In this document: positions 1 to 7,168 of the stretch, piece after piece
Numbering within the stretch: position 1 is the stretch's first letter
How the letters are laid out: each line of letters begins with the position of its first letter
From: Desulfuromonadales bacterium
GTDB lineage: Bacteria; Desulfobacterota; Desulfuromonadia; Desulfuromonadales; BM103
Assembly (NCBI GenBank): GCA_027065695.1
Contig: JAMONP010000051.1
Span: forward strand, 1 to 32,471
Length of the DNA: 32,471 nucleotides
Direction of reading: 5' to 3'
Position numbers and translations under genes: made by a program
The notes under the pieces: generated by a model
Told to the model about the DNA's origin: nothing
The model's database searches: none
What the model saw: the letters and a program-made list of their open reading frames with translations, nothing else

Positions 1-38
1 GTCAGGAGTAAAGCCATAATGATAATGAATCTTTTCAT
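1..38 (-). CDS. Start of a secreted or membrane protein (partial, runs off window)
   Basis: An ATG at 36-38 (minus strand) shares bases with the TGA stop (35-37) of the upstream PEGA/FGE-fold gene in an ATGA overlap. The first twelve codons read M-K-R-F-I-I-I-M-A-L-L-L, a typical signal-peptide or signal-anchor start with a basic n-region and hydrophobic core. The overlap implies translational coupling and membership of the same envelope operon. Nothing can be said about function because the remainder lies outside the window. Confidence 0.6.
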   Translation of the reverse strand, partial: MKRFIIIMALLL

Positions 39-2500
39 TTTGCATACCTCGCAATGCGGAAGCCAATATCGTTGGCTGGTTCGCGACTGTAACGGCGATA
101 ACTGAAGCGTAGTTCGGTAATACTCGCATTGCGCCAGCTCGAACCCCGGACTACATGATGGTTGCCGACTGCAGGACCCATAGGGTCGGCTGCACCTTTG
201 TTGCTGGCAGGATTGGCAGCATAATAATCATGGCACCATTCCGCAACATTGCCGCCGAGGTCATAAACCCCCACTGGATTTGCCTGAAAAGAACCGGTCG
301 GTGCGCTCGCAGCAAAACCATCGTTATAATCTTTGATCACTACAGGCAGGAGATGACGGGCCGACTCGTCGGCAAAGTTCCCCGTTTTCATTTTCGGTGG
401 GTATTTTCCAGACCAGGGATAGCGGACCCGCTGCTTTCTCTTGGCCATGCGGGCGGTGAAAGCCCATTCCGCCTCGGTGGGCAGGCGATAGCCGGGGGCT
501 GCTTCATTACCTGTGACCATGGCCCCGTTCTCCTCCCGGTAGAAAGGTGGCAGGCCATCTTTCCTGCTGAGCCAGTTGAGGAAACGCGCGGCATCATCCC
601 AGGTGACATTGACCACCGGGTGGGAATCAATCTCAAGGGATTGGTTGCCAGACATGCCGGAAGAGTGTTGCGCCTGGAAGAGTCGATACTCCGCATTGGT
701 TACCTCTCGTGCAGAGATATAGAAGCTACGCTTCATGATAACTTTGCGTTCGCCTTCGTTGGCGCGCCGTCCCGCCTCTTTCCTGGAGGCTCCCATCAGA
801 AAAGGCTGCGGTGAGATCAGGATCATTTTCTGGCCGAGGCCCGTGGTTTTGGTGGAACCGGGCCTGGCGGCGGCTGGTTTAGCAGCTGTTACCGCTTGAC
901 CAGTCGTCTGTTTGTGTTGCAAGTCGATTTCTATACGTTGACTGTAGCCGGTTTTGGGTGTCACCGTTCTGGTCACATTGCCATAGCCTTTGGCCTTCAT
1001 TTCGATGGTGTGTTTCCTGGTCGTGAGCCGGAACCGGCCCGTGGCCAGCTTTTGTTTTTTGCCGTCAATATAAAGCGTTGCTGCTGCCGGAGTTCCGGTA
1101 ATGAAGACCGTCCCGTATTCTGGCTTGAGCTTGACACTGAGTTTACGTTCTTCGCCAGGTTCAAGTTTCAGCTTGCGATTTGTCGGTAGGTGACCAGGCA
1201 GGGTTAAGCGAAGATTGTGCTCGCTTCCAGACGGCATGGTGATCGAGAGTGGCGTCAGTCCCTTGTAAGCACCGTCGAGAGTTACCGTACCCCCGATCGG
1301 GGTCGATGTGATGGCAATCGTTGCTGGTGCAGGCTCAAGTCGATAAACGCCAGGAGCCAGATCCTGTCCCGCCTCGACGGCAAGTTCGGCTTCGAGCGCA
1401 GAGAAATTTTCTTTGCTGAAGACCAGTTGGTGTTCTCCCGCAGTCAGCTCCAGTTCAAGAGGGGTCACCCCCTGCTCTTCGCCGTCGACAGTGAGGGCTG
1501 CTCCCTGCGGTTCTGTCTGTAGTGTGATTGTGGCCCAGGCTGGCTCCAGCTCGACTTGTAAAGCCAGCTTTTTACCAAAGCCTTCGACCTCGATAGTCCT
1601 TTCGACAGGCAGGTAACGTTTATGTGTAAAACTAATGACACGGTTGCCAGCCGGGATTTCAACCCCCGCCAGTGGTGTCTCACCGACAGAGATACCGTCG
1701 ATCAGCACGGTCACGCCGACAGGTGTACTGGTCAGGTCGATCAGACCTGGCAACTTCTCCATGGTGAAGCTGTAGTTACTGCCACTGTTGGTGATTTCGA
1801 CCTCTTCTTTGAGAGGACGGTAGCCGTTCTTTTCGGCATGGAGAGTATAGCTTCCGGAAAGTCCCAGGTAATTGTCACCAAAGGGCAGTACTGGCGGGAA
1901 ACCGGACACGGAGATGCTGTCCGGAGCCGGCGTTACCGTGACTGCGAGAGGGTTGGCCAGGAGCACGAAAGCGGCAGCGATTAAAAGCAGCGCAAACAGG
2001 ACGATGGCCATGGTGCGGGCTCTGCCGCCACCCGATCTGGGGGTCTCCATGACCGGTTGGAGGTACTCACCAGTGGCATTCTTCTGGCGCTCTTCTTGCG
2101 GATCTGGTGGTGGCTCGACAGGGGGGGCGAGGGGGGGCTGCAACACCTTTGCCGAGGTTTTGGAAATCCGGATCTCCACGCGCTGTCCGGAAAGATGCCA
2201 ATGGATTATGGCGTCACCGATACGGGTAGTGTCGCCTGCTTTCAACCAGACCGAACCGGTGACCGGTTGGTCATTGTGATAGACGACACCTGCCTGATTG
2301 TCGTCAGCAGGTTGCAGGAAGAGGTGGTTGCGGGACTCTGCCACGTAAGCGACGATCCCCCTTTCACCACCCAGGTCTCCATCCGAGGGGTTCTCCAGAT
2401 GGATGTGGGCTGTCTCATCCATACCGATGAGCAGCGGCAGGCTGGACTCATCAAGCCTGCGGATCTCATCTGCAGCATATATTTCAATCAGACGGTTCAA
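35..2500 (-). CDS. FHA-like / TM / PEGA-repeat / FGE-fold (SUMF1-type) envelope protein
   Basis: This 821-residue multidomain protein is probably anchored in the inner membrane. Residues 1-112 look like a divergent FHA domain (L-P-L-L-I-G near 21, then a GD..RIGDAIIHW strand near 89-101). A Pro-rich linker follows, with a single TM helix at about 164-182. Four to five PEGA repeats span about 186-528, with recurring 'STPxGxxVxxDGxxxGxTPL' patterns at 257, 328, 398 and 469. Residues 557-821 form a formylglycine-generating-enzyme/C-type-lectin fold ending in GFRIARYAK. The conserved FGE cysteine pair is absent: the stretch 784-804 (VVRGSSWRN..., FSYRRYS) has no Cys. It is therefore probably a binding module, not an oxidase. 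The start is a TTG overlapping the stop of the upstream gene, preceded by GAGGA at six bases. The cytoplasmic FHA-like and periplasmic PEGA/FGE parts suggest a scaffold or sensor role, which is inference. Confidence 0.75.
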   Translation of the reverse strand: MNRLIEIYAADEIRRLDESSLPLLIGMDETAHIHLENPSDGDLGGERGIVAYVAESRNHLFLQPADDNQAGVVYHNDQPVTGSVWLKAGDTTRIGDAIIHWHLSGQRVEIRISKTSAKVLQPPLAPPVEPPPDPQEERQKNATGEYLQPVMETPRSGGGRARTMAIVLFALLLIAAAFVLLANPLAVTVTPAPDSISVSGFPPVLPFGDNYLGLSGSYTLHAEKNGYRPLKEEVEITNSGSNYSFTMEKLPGLIDLTSTPVGVTVLIDGISVGETPLAGVEIPAGNRVISFTHKRYLPVERTIEVEGFGKKLALQVELEPAWATITLQTEPQGAALTVDGEEQGVTPLELELTAGEHQLVFSKENFSALEAELAVEAGQDLAPGVYRLEPAPATIAITSTPIGGTVTLDGAYKGLTPLSITMPSGSEHNLRLTLPGHLPTNRKLKLEPGEERKLSVKLKPEYGTVFITGTPAAATLYIDGKKQKLATGRFRLTTRKHTIEMKAKGYGNVTRTVTPKTGYSQRIEIDLQHKQTTGQAVTAAKPAAARPGSTKTTGLGQKMILISPQPFLMGASRKEAGRRANEGERKVIMKRSFYISAREVTNAEYRLFQAQHSSGMSGNQSLEIDSHPVVNVTWDDAARFLNWLSRKDGLPPFYREENGAMVTGNEAAPGYRLPTEAEWAFTARMAKRKQRVRYPWSGKYPPKMKTGNFADESARHLLPVVIKDYNDGFAASAPTGSFQANPVGVYDLGGNVAEWCHDYYAANPASNKGAADPMGPAVGNHHVVRGSSWRNASITELRFSYRRYSREPANDIGFRIARYAK

Positions 2501-4023
2501 ATCTGTTCCTCGCAGCGCAGGGTGAACACCAGCTTGCCAGATGCCGGTCTGACTTTAAGCGTCTGCCGTATATCCCGGTAACCATTACGGCTGCCGGTGG
2601 CCGTATAATCACCTGTGCGCAGGATGAGTTTTTTCTCCTGAAAAGTCCCCAGGCGTCCGACATGATAGACCATTATATCAGTCAGACCGTCCGAGAGGAT
2701 CACGACCTCAACCTCAATCTCTGCCTCGGTGACCAAGCGCTCAAGCTGGCTGATCTGCGATGCGAGGATTGCTCCGCGAGGGGTCACCCCCGAGGCATAG
2801 GCGAGAGCCTGACGAGCCTCCTCCAAGGGGCCATCTTCAAACAAGCGCTCAGGCTTTGCCAGGATGGTCTTGAGACGACGGTCCAGGGTAACTCTCAGGC
2901 TTACCCTCTCCTGACAGATGGTAGCAAAGGCCGCGTGTGAGTCGAGGGAGAGGGCCTCTTCACAGCTTTTCAACGCATCAGACCAGCGCTCTTCTTTTTC
3001 CAGACGTTCTCCCTGCTGTCGCAGTGTAGTCAATCTGCCGGCAAGCTGAGTCCGGGCAAGTTGTTGTTTGAGGTCGCGGACGGCACGGTCACCTGGCCTG
3101 ATCGACTCTGCTTTCTGCAGGGCCTTTCTGGCTGCCGACGGTCTATTCTCTGCCACTGCTTGCAGGGCACGGCTCATCGCCTGTTGAAAAACTCTTTCGG
3201 CGATCTTTGCGCGGACTCTGGCAAGAGCCTCCTGCGCCGGTACGAAGTCTGGATCGAGGGCTACAGCTTCAGTGAAGGCTGGCATTGCTCCGTCAGGGTC
3301 TCCGGCTTTCTCCATGGCTAATCCGTCCTGCAGAAAACGTAGAACGATGGGGAGTTGCTCTGCCCGGCGGGCACCGGTTGTCGCCCTTTCATCATCAGCA
3401 TCAAGAGCAAGGGCTTGTTGAAAGTGACTGGCAGCGGCCTCTGGGTCACCTTGTTCGAGTGCCAGTAAGCCGTCGGCAACGGCTTGTTCGAGCAGGGTCT
3501 CTTTTGAGGCCATGAGATCATCCAGCTTCTCAATTGCGTCTTCACAGGATTTTCTGGCAGCAAGGTACTGCTGATCACCCAGAAGACGGTCGCACTCCCT
3601 GGCCAGCAAGACGGCTCCAGCATAGATATCACCACCCCAGGCGGCTATATTCACCGCCTCAGCTTCTGCTTGTTTCTGTAACCACACCCCGAACAATTGA
3701 TTGATCTCCTCGGCGGAATCATCATTAAAGGCCATCTGTCCTTGTGTCGGGGCCTGTTCCTGTGGTGAGGGTTGCGCGATAACCTTGCTGGTCTCCTGTT
3801 GCTCTGTTTGCTGAACGACAGTTGGCTTGTCCTGGCGCAGAGGCAGGAAGAGAACCAATAACGCAATGACAATCAGCAATAGGCCGCAGGTCAGTATCAG
3901 CACTGGGGTGGTGCGGGACTGTCCCGCTGGCTTTTCTCCTGCCGTTGCATCGGGAGGGATCATTTGCGGTGGGCTCTTCGGCAGATTACCGCCATTTTTT
4001 TGAGAACGATGGTCTTCTGTCAT
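2497..4023 (-). CDS. Membrane-anchored TPR-like protein with C-terminal PEGA-like domain
   Basis: This 508-residue protein has a hydrophilic Pro/Gln-rich N-terminus, one TM helix at about 40-61, and then a long helical periplasmic region. Residues about 115-420 contain TPR-like repeats, for example near 190-215 (ALEQGDPEAAASHFQQALAL) and 235-260 (AGDPDGAMPAFTEAVALDPD). The last 75 residues form a PEGA-like beta domain (GDYTATGSRNGYRDIRQTLKV). The ATG has AAGG eight bases upstream. The 3' end overlaps the TTG start of the 821-residue protein, and the start lies 9 bp after the lipoprotein stop, so the three are one operon. TPR plus PEGA suggests protein-protein scaffolding at the envelope. The specific function is not recognised. 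Confidence 0.75.
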   Translation of the reverse strand: MTEDHRSQKNGGNLPKSPPQMIPPDATAGEKPAGQSRTTPVLILTCGLLLIVIALLVLFLPLRQDKPTVVQQTEQQETSKVIAQPSPQEQAPTQGQMAFNDDSAEEINQLFGVWLQKQAEAEAVNIAAWGGDIYAGAVLLARECDRLLGDQQYLAARKSCEDAIEKLDDLMASKETLLEQAVADGLLALEQGDPEAAASHFQQALALDADDERATTGARRAEQLPIVLRFLQDGLAMEKAGDPDGAMPAFTEAVALDPDFVPAQEALARVRAKIAERVFQQAMSRALQAVAENRPSAARKALQKAESIRPGDRAVRDLKQQLARTQLAGRLTTLRQQGERLEKEERWSDALKSCEEALSLDSHAAFATICQERVSLRVTLDRRLKTILAKPERLFEDGPLEEARQALAYASGVTPRGAILASQISQLERLVTEAEIEVEVVILSDGLTDIMVYHVGRLGTFQEKKLILRTGDYTATGSRNGYRDIRQTLKVRPASGKLVFTLRCEEQI

Positions 4024-4032
4024 TAGCAGACC

Positions 4033-5256
4033 TTACCTGGTTCCAGAGGAGGGTTCTGTTGGCTGGTTTGCATCATTTTCATCTGAATCAAGTGGCAACC
4101 CAGTCTCCGAAGCGTAGATGTCTCGTAGCATCTCACGCCATTTCTGATACTGCTCTTCGGCCGATCCAGTGAGCCTGACGGTTTCGCCGACCACCTCCAC
4201 GACCAGAGGCTTCGCTTCAGATGTGAAGGATATATTGAGCTCTTCGATCACATCCTTGTGGATCTTGCTCTCCTCTTTTTTCTGGAAACCACTGTATATT
4301 GTCGCGGCACCAGCAGCGACCAGCACTCCAGGAAGGTTAGAATGGGAGACGCTGTTATTGCCGCTACTGAGAAAAACACCCCCGGTAACCACAGCGAGGC
4401 CAAACAGTTGGCGGGTCAGAGCCTGTTTTTCAACTTCCTTCAGTGCGGCGAGTTCCTCGCTGTAGAGTTTTCTCCAGTCCGTGTAGGGTTGCCATAGATC
4501 ATTGTAATAAACCTCGTAATAGCTGTTTATGGTGTCGATCAGCATGTCGTCACGCACCTGGACGGCACGCACCCGCTTGAGCATGGGGTCATCCTCATCC
4601 GGCAGTCTGAGCACCGAATAACGGCCATCCTCGTCGCGGGAAATGTACCCGGCAAAAGCATCTGCCGCCATATCCTGGGCGACGCGGAGTTCGGAGGTCT
4701 GCTGAATGTTGAGGATCTCTTCGGCGGATAGTTTGCTTCGACGTTCTACCAAGTCGTTGGCGATGGTGTTGTAAAGGTCCTGGAAAGGGTCTTTTTCGCC
4801 AGCTGAGAGACCGTAGTAATCTGATGGTTTGAGGGTTTTGGAATAGGACTTCTCAAACCATTGAATTCCACGGGAATCATAGGCTTCGATATTGAGGCTT
4901 AAGCGCTCACCATCAGAGTGGGTGATGGTTCCGTGGACCTGGACATGGGCGTCGCTCTCCGCCGGGACGACTCGCACTGCGCCCCAGTACCCGGTTTTCT
5001 GCATGGTGTATTTGAGGTGGATCGGTATGTAGCGCTCCTCCGCCTGACGGATCTCCTCAGACAAACCCAGCTTGCGGATTTCCTTGTCCGTCAATTTCTT
5101 TGAATCGAAAACGACGATCGCTACATCAAACAATTCCGAGCTATCGAGTTCTTGCGTCGCAACTATTGGCTTCACACCGTCAGGGATCTGACCCCTCAAG
5201 GCGGCGCAGCCAGAAAGCATCATGAGTGCTGCAAGCAGCAAAAAAAATCGGTTCAT
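4033..5256 (-). CDS. Outer-membrane-type lipoprotein, unknown family
   Basis: This 407-residue protein has a clear lipoprotein signal peptide: a basic start, a Leu/Ala-rich core and the lipobox L-S-G-C with Cys17. Ala follows the Cys, so it lacks the Asp+2 inner-membrane retention signal and is expected in the outer membrane. Residues 30-180 form a mixed alpha/beta domain. Residues about 285-330 are Gly/Ala/Val-rich (VVTGGVFLSSG, GVLVAAGAATIYSG), resembling an amphipathic or membrane-associated hairpin. The C-terminus is acidic and disordered. The SD is GGAG nine bases before the ATG, just inside the edge of the adjacent palindromic repeat. I do not recognise the family. Its place between the Gly-rich secreted protein and the TPR/PEGA protein suggests the four work together at the envelope. 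Confidence 0.75.
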   Translation of the reverse strand: MNRFFLLLAALMMLSGCAALRGQIPDGVKPIVATQELDSSELFDVAIVVFDSKKLTDKEIRKLGLSEEIRQAEERYIPIHLKYTMQKTGYWGAVRVVPAESDAHVQVHGTITHSDGERLSLNIEAYDSRGIQWFEKSYSKTLKPSDYYGLSAGEKDPFQDLYNTIANDLVERRSKLSAEEILNIQQTSELRVAQDMAADAFAGYISRDEDGRYSVLRLPDEDDPMLKRVRAVQVRDDMLIDTINSYYEVYYNDLWQPYTDWRKLYSEELAALKEVEKQALTRQLFGLAVVTGGVFLSSGNNSVSHSNLPGVLVAAGAATIYSGFQKKEESKIHKDVIEELNISFTSEAKPLVVEVVGETVRLTGSAEEQYQKWREMLRDIYASETGLPLDSDENDANQPTEPSSGTR

Positions 5257-5273
5257 TTTCAGTTACTCCGTCC

Positions 5274-5438
5274 TAGGAGCCTATCCGACAATCCATGCTC
5301 GGCTGCAAACCCAGCTGTTTGGCCCATATTTCAGCTCCTTTTCGACCAATAGCTATGGCTATTACTCTCAAACGAGCCAAAAGCTGTTCTCAGACTTCTG
5401 GGTTTTCGCTTCGACCCTTATTGTCGGACAGGCTCCTA
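5274..5438. repeat. Long-hairpin palindromic repeat (MITE-like), copy A
   Basis: The element is about 165 bp with terminal inverted repeats TAGGAGCCTATCCGACAAT (left) and its complement with one change (right). The whole element folds into an imperfect hairpin: the arms match again around ACCCAG and meet at AATAGC-tatg-type loop bases (AATAGC/GCTATT around 5346-5362). A second copy in opposite orientation is at 10347-10510. It has no coding potential beyond chance ORFs. It lies between the Gly-rich protein gene and the lipoprotein gene, and its right terminus supplies the TAG stop of the upstream gene. Confidence 0.85.
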
Positions 5439-6347
5439 CTTGCTTACACCCTTGTATTTCCAGTATTCCTCCCAGAGTTTATTCTTCAACTCAGGGTCAG
5501 GTTCTTTTTCGGCCGCTTCACGCAGTTGTCGAGCAACGATATCGTCATCCTGCGGTGGTGGCAGTTTGCCACCGGGGGCACCGTATTTTGAATGGTCGAC
5601 AGCGGCATTTCCCTCTCCGGCTTTACTCTGTGTACCGGGCTCAGCTCCAGATTGACCGGCTTGGCCTTCAGGTCTGCCGTCAGCAACAGCATCGCCTTTG
5701 GTATCTGCACCCTGTCCTCCCATTTCCCCGGAACCGGTCTCGCCTGTTGCACCTGAGGCTCCGTCACCACCGCTCGTACCGGCCTGACCGGAGACACCGG
5801 ATTCCCTCTGGCTGGGGACTCTGGCGGCAACCTTGGCCTCTTCCTTCAGGAGCATTTCGTCGAAGTCACCCAGAGCCGCGAGGAAGTCTCCGTCTAGCTC
5901 CGCAGTCTTTTCGGCCTGGGTCCTGGTGTCTAGTGGTTCTGACCCGGTAGTGTAAAATACGGCATCTCCTGAGAGGGTAGATGGTTCCTGGGTATCGGTC
6001 ATCACCGGGCCTGTGGGACACGGTAGCCCCTCCAGTGCGACCACGCCACCCTGTTCGGTGAGTTCTTGGCAGTAGTTGATAATCCGGGTATTGAGGTAGA
6101 CGATGAAGTCTTTGTAATCATCCACCTCTTTGGTCGTTGAAGAAAGTCCTTCGAGTTCGTGCAAAGCTGTTGTTCGGGCGCTGTCGAGAGCAAGGATGCT
6201 GTTGTGGATGGAATTTAACCGGTCCTGCTCGATGGCGTAGAGCTGTGATGCTGTGAGGATAAGGATGGTGACAAAGCAGAGGCTCTGAACGAGGGTTACT
6301 CGAAACGGCGAAGAGAGCTTAAACGCGCTGTTTACGACTGTACTCAT
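5436..6347 (-). CDS. Secreted or membrane-anchored Gly-rich protein, first gene of envelope operon
   Basis: This protein has about 303 residues from the ATG at 6345-6347. A GTG six bases upstream is also in frame, but it lies only three bases from the AGG that best serves the ATG. Residues about 16-38 form a signal anchor or peptide (VTLVQSLCFVTILILTASQL then YAIEQ). A helical segment with Cys residues near 92 and 107 follows. Residues about 180-265 are low-complexity Gly/Ser/Ala/Glu/Gln (GQAGTSGGDGASGATGE), a disordered linker. The C-terminus is charged and helical (EKEPDPELKNKLWEEYWKYK). The stop codon lies inside the terminal repeat of the palindromic element, so an original C-terminus may have been lost. 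Family and function are not recognised. It is the promoter-proximal gene of the TPR/PEGA/FGE operon. Confidence 0.65.
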   Translation of the reverse strand: MSTVVNSAFKLSSPFRVTLVQSLCFVTILILTASQLYAIEQDRLNSIHNSILALDSARTTALHELEGLSSTTKEVDDYKDFIVYLNTRIINYCQELTEQGGVVALEGLPCPTGPVMTDTQEPSTLSGDAVFYTTGSEPLDTRTQAEKTAELDGDFLAALGDFDEMLLKEEAKVAARVPSQRESGVSGQAGTSGGDGASGATGETGSGEMGGQGADTKGDAVADGRPEGQAGQSGAEPGTQSKAGEGNAAVDHSKYGAPGGKLPPPQDDDIVARQLREAAEKEPDPELKNKLWEEYWKYKGVSK

Positions 6348-6370
6348 AAGCACTGACCTATCTGAAGCAG

Positions 6371-6406
6371 TAAAAATGCTGTCTTGTCATGCAACAGAGA
6401 CAAGAC
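6371..6406 (-). promoter_or_regulatory. Terminator-like leader hairpin (candidate attenuator)
   Basis: On the minus strand a perfect 8-bp stem, GTCTTGTC/GACAAGAC (6399-6406 with 6381-6388), encloses a 10-base loop. It is followed four bases later by TTTTT (6372-6376). It sits between the predicted TATAAT promoter and the ATG at 6347. This is a candidate intrinsic terminator or attenuator in the leader of the envelope operon. No alternative antiterminator fold was worked out. Confidence 0.45.
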
Positions 6407-6430
6407 GCTGAAATCATTCCTGTATCAAGC

Positions 6431-6459
6431 ATTATAACAGCTGTCTTTGGCAAAATGAA
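6431..6459 (-). promoter_or_regulatory. Candidate sigma70 promoter of envelope operon
   Basis: A perfect -10 TATAAT (complement of 6431-6436) is spaced 17 bp from a weak -35 TTCATT (6454-6459). The predicted start near 6424 gives a leader of about 75 nt carrying the hairpin at 6371-6406. The -10 is convincing and the -35 is poor. Confidence 0.4.
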
Positions 6460-6725
6460 CAAACACTAGAAAAGATTATTCGAAGGGTTGTCTTAATTGC
6501 CGGATAGATTTAACGAATCACGGGTCGTGGGTATGCATTCCAAGGCATGCTGGATGTAGGCGGGCACGTTGTTCACGTGTGCCGAAAAATTCACACCAAA
6601 ACCTGCTAACGGGGTACTGTAAATCTTAAGGATATGTCGGAATGAGTTGCAAGATGATTTACAAGAAGCTCTTCCGGGGGAGGAGGTTTCCATTTTTCGT
6701 GACTTATAATGGTTCGATATTTAGC
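6460..6725. other. Intergenic stretch with no supported gene
   Basis: About 270 bp lie between the envelope operon promoter and the small ORF at 6726. A 66-codon minus-strand frame (6493-6693) has no recognisable family resemblance, no good ribosome site and a Ser/Cys/Asn-heavy composition, so I do not call it. I see no RNA gene or repeat here. Confidence 0.5.
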
Positions 6726-6929
6726 TTATAAAGTAGCTCTGCGATCGGCAAATAGAGGATAATTATGTTTTTTATCTAAGTCTCTCAGTTGATCTTTGCC
6801 AATAACAACCCAACCATTCGCTCGCTTGAATGCAGAGACTCTGTCCAGTGATAGAAAAAGGTTAAAAGATTTCCTGCCCATCATGCAGACAGCACCATCT
6901 TTCAGTTCCACATTTACCCTTAATGGCAT
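6726..6929 (-). CDS. Small conserved-looking protein, unknown
   Basis: This 67-residue protein has balanced composition and an alternating hydrophobic pattern expected of a small beta-rich fold: VNVELKDGAVCMMGRKSF, then LFLSLDRVSAFKRANGWVVIG. It ends in a basic tail (PLFADRR). A good ribosome site, GAGGG, lies six bases before the ATG at 6927-6929. It stands alone, with about 240 bp of apparently noncoding sequence (6930-7168) on its upstream side holding only the terminator of the next operon. The pattern 'FKRANGWVVIGKDQLRD' reads like a real protein. I cannot name a family, and function is unknown. Confidence 0.5.
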   Translation of the reverse strand: MPLRVNVELKDGAVCMMGRKSFNLFLSLDRVSAFKRANGWVVIGKDQLRDLDKKHNYPLFADRRATL

Positions 6930-6999
6930 TATAGCCCTCGGTTAAATAAAAGGTTTTTTACAAACCATCATCCATTAGCATACTATCAGTCTACATGAT

Positions 7000-7030
7000 A
7001 AAATGAAAATGACCACCCGTTTTCAGGTGG
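7000..7030 (-). terminator. Candidate intrinsic terminator after the ATP-grasp gene
   Basis: The stem CCACC/GGTGG (7013-7017 with 7026-7030) encloses an eight-base loop and, on the minus strand, is followed by ATTTTCATTTT. It lies about 140 bp beyond the stop of the ATP-grasp gene (7169). The U-tract is interrupted, so efficiency is uncertain. Confidence 0.45.
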
Positions 7031-7168
7031 CCATAATTATGTGAATTAAACGATCTCTCAAATACCTCTATCAATAAGCAGCCGATTTTCTTGTCGGAGG
7101 TTGTGGTTTCTAGGACAGTTCAAGTCTTAACCTATTTGCAAAGGGAACCGGTCCATACCTCCCGCACC

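Noticed and set aside
155-814. 219-codon plus-strand open frame
   Set aside because: It is antisense to the FGE-fold domain of the 821-residue protein, with Arg/His/Gly-rich composition and no family resemblance; a shadow of a real gene.
35-2500. Diversity-generating retroelement target (C-type-lectin/FGE fold)
   Set aside because: No template/variable repeat pair and no reverse transcriptase were seen in the window.
5222-5950. 242-codon plus-strand open frame across the palindromic repeat
   Set aside because: It runs through the repeat and antisense to the low-complexity Gly-rich gene; composition (Arg, Pro, Leu, Ser) is that of a shadow frame.
6493-6693. 66-codon minus-strand open frame
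   Set aside because: No ribosome site and no protein-like pattern; not called.
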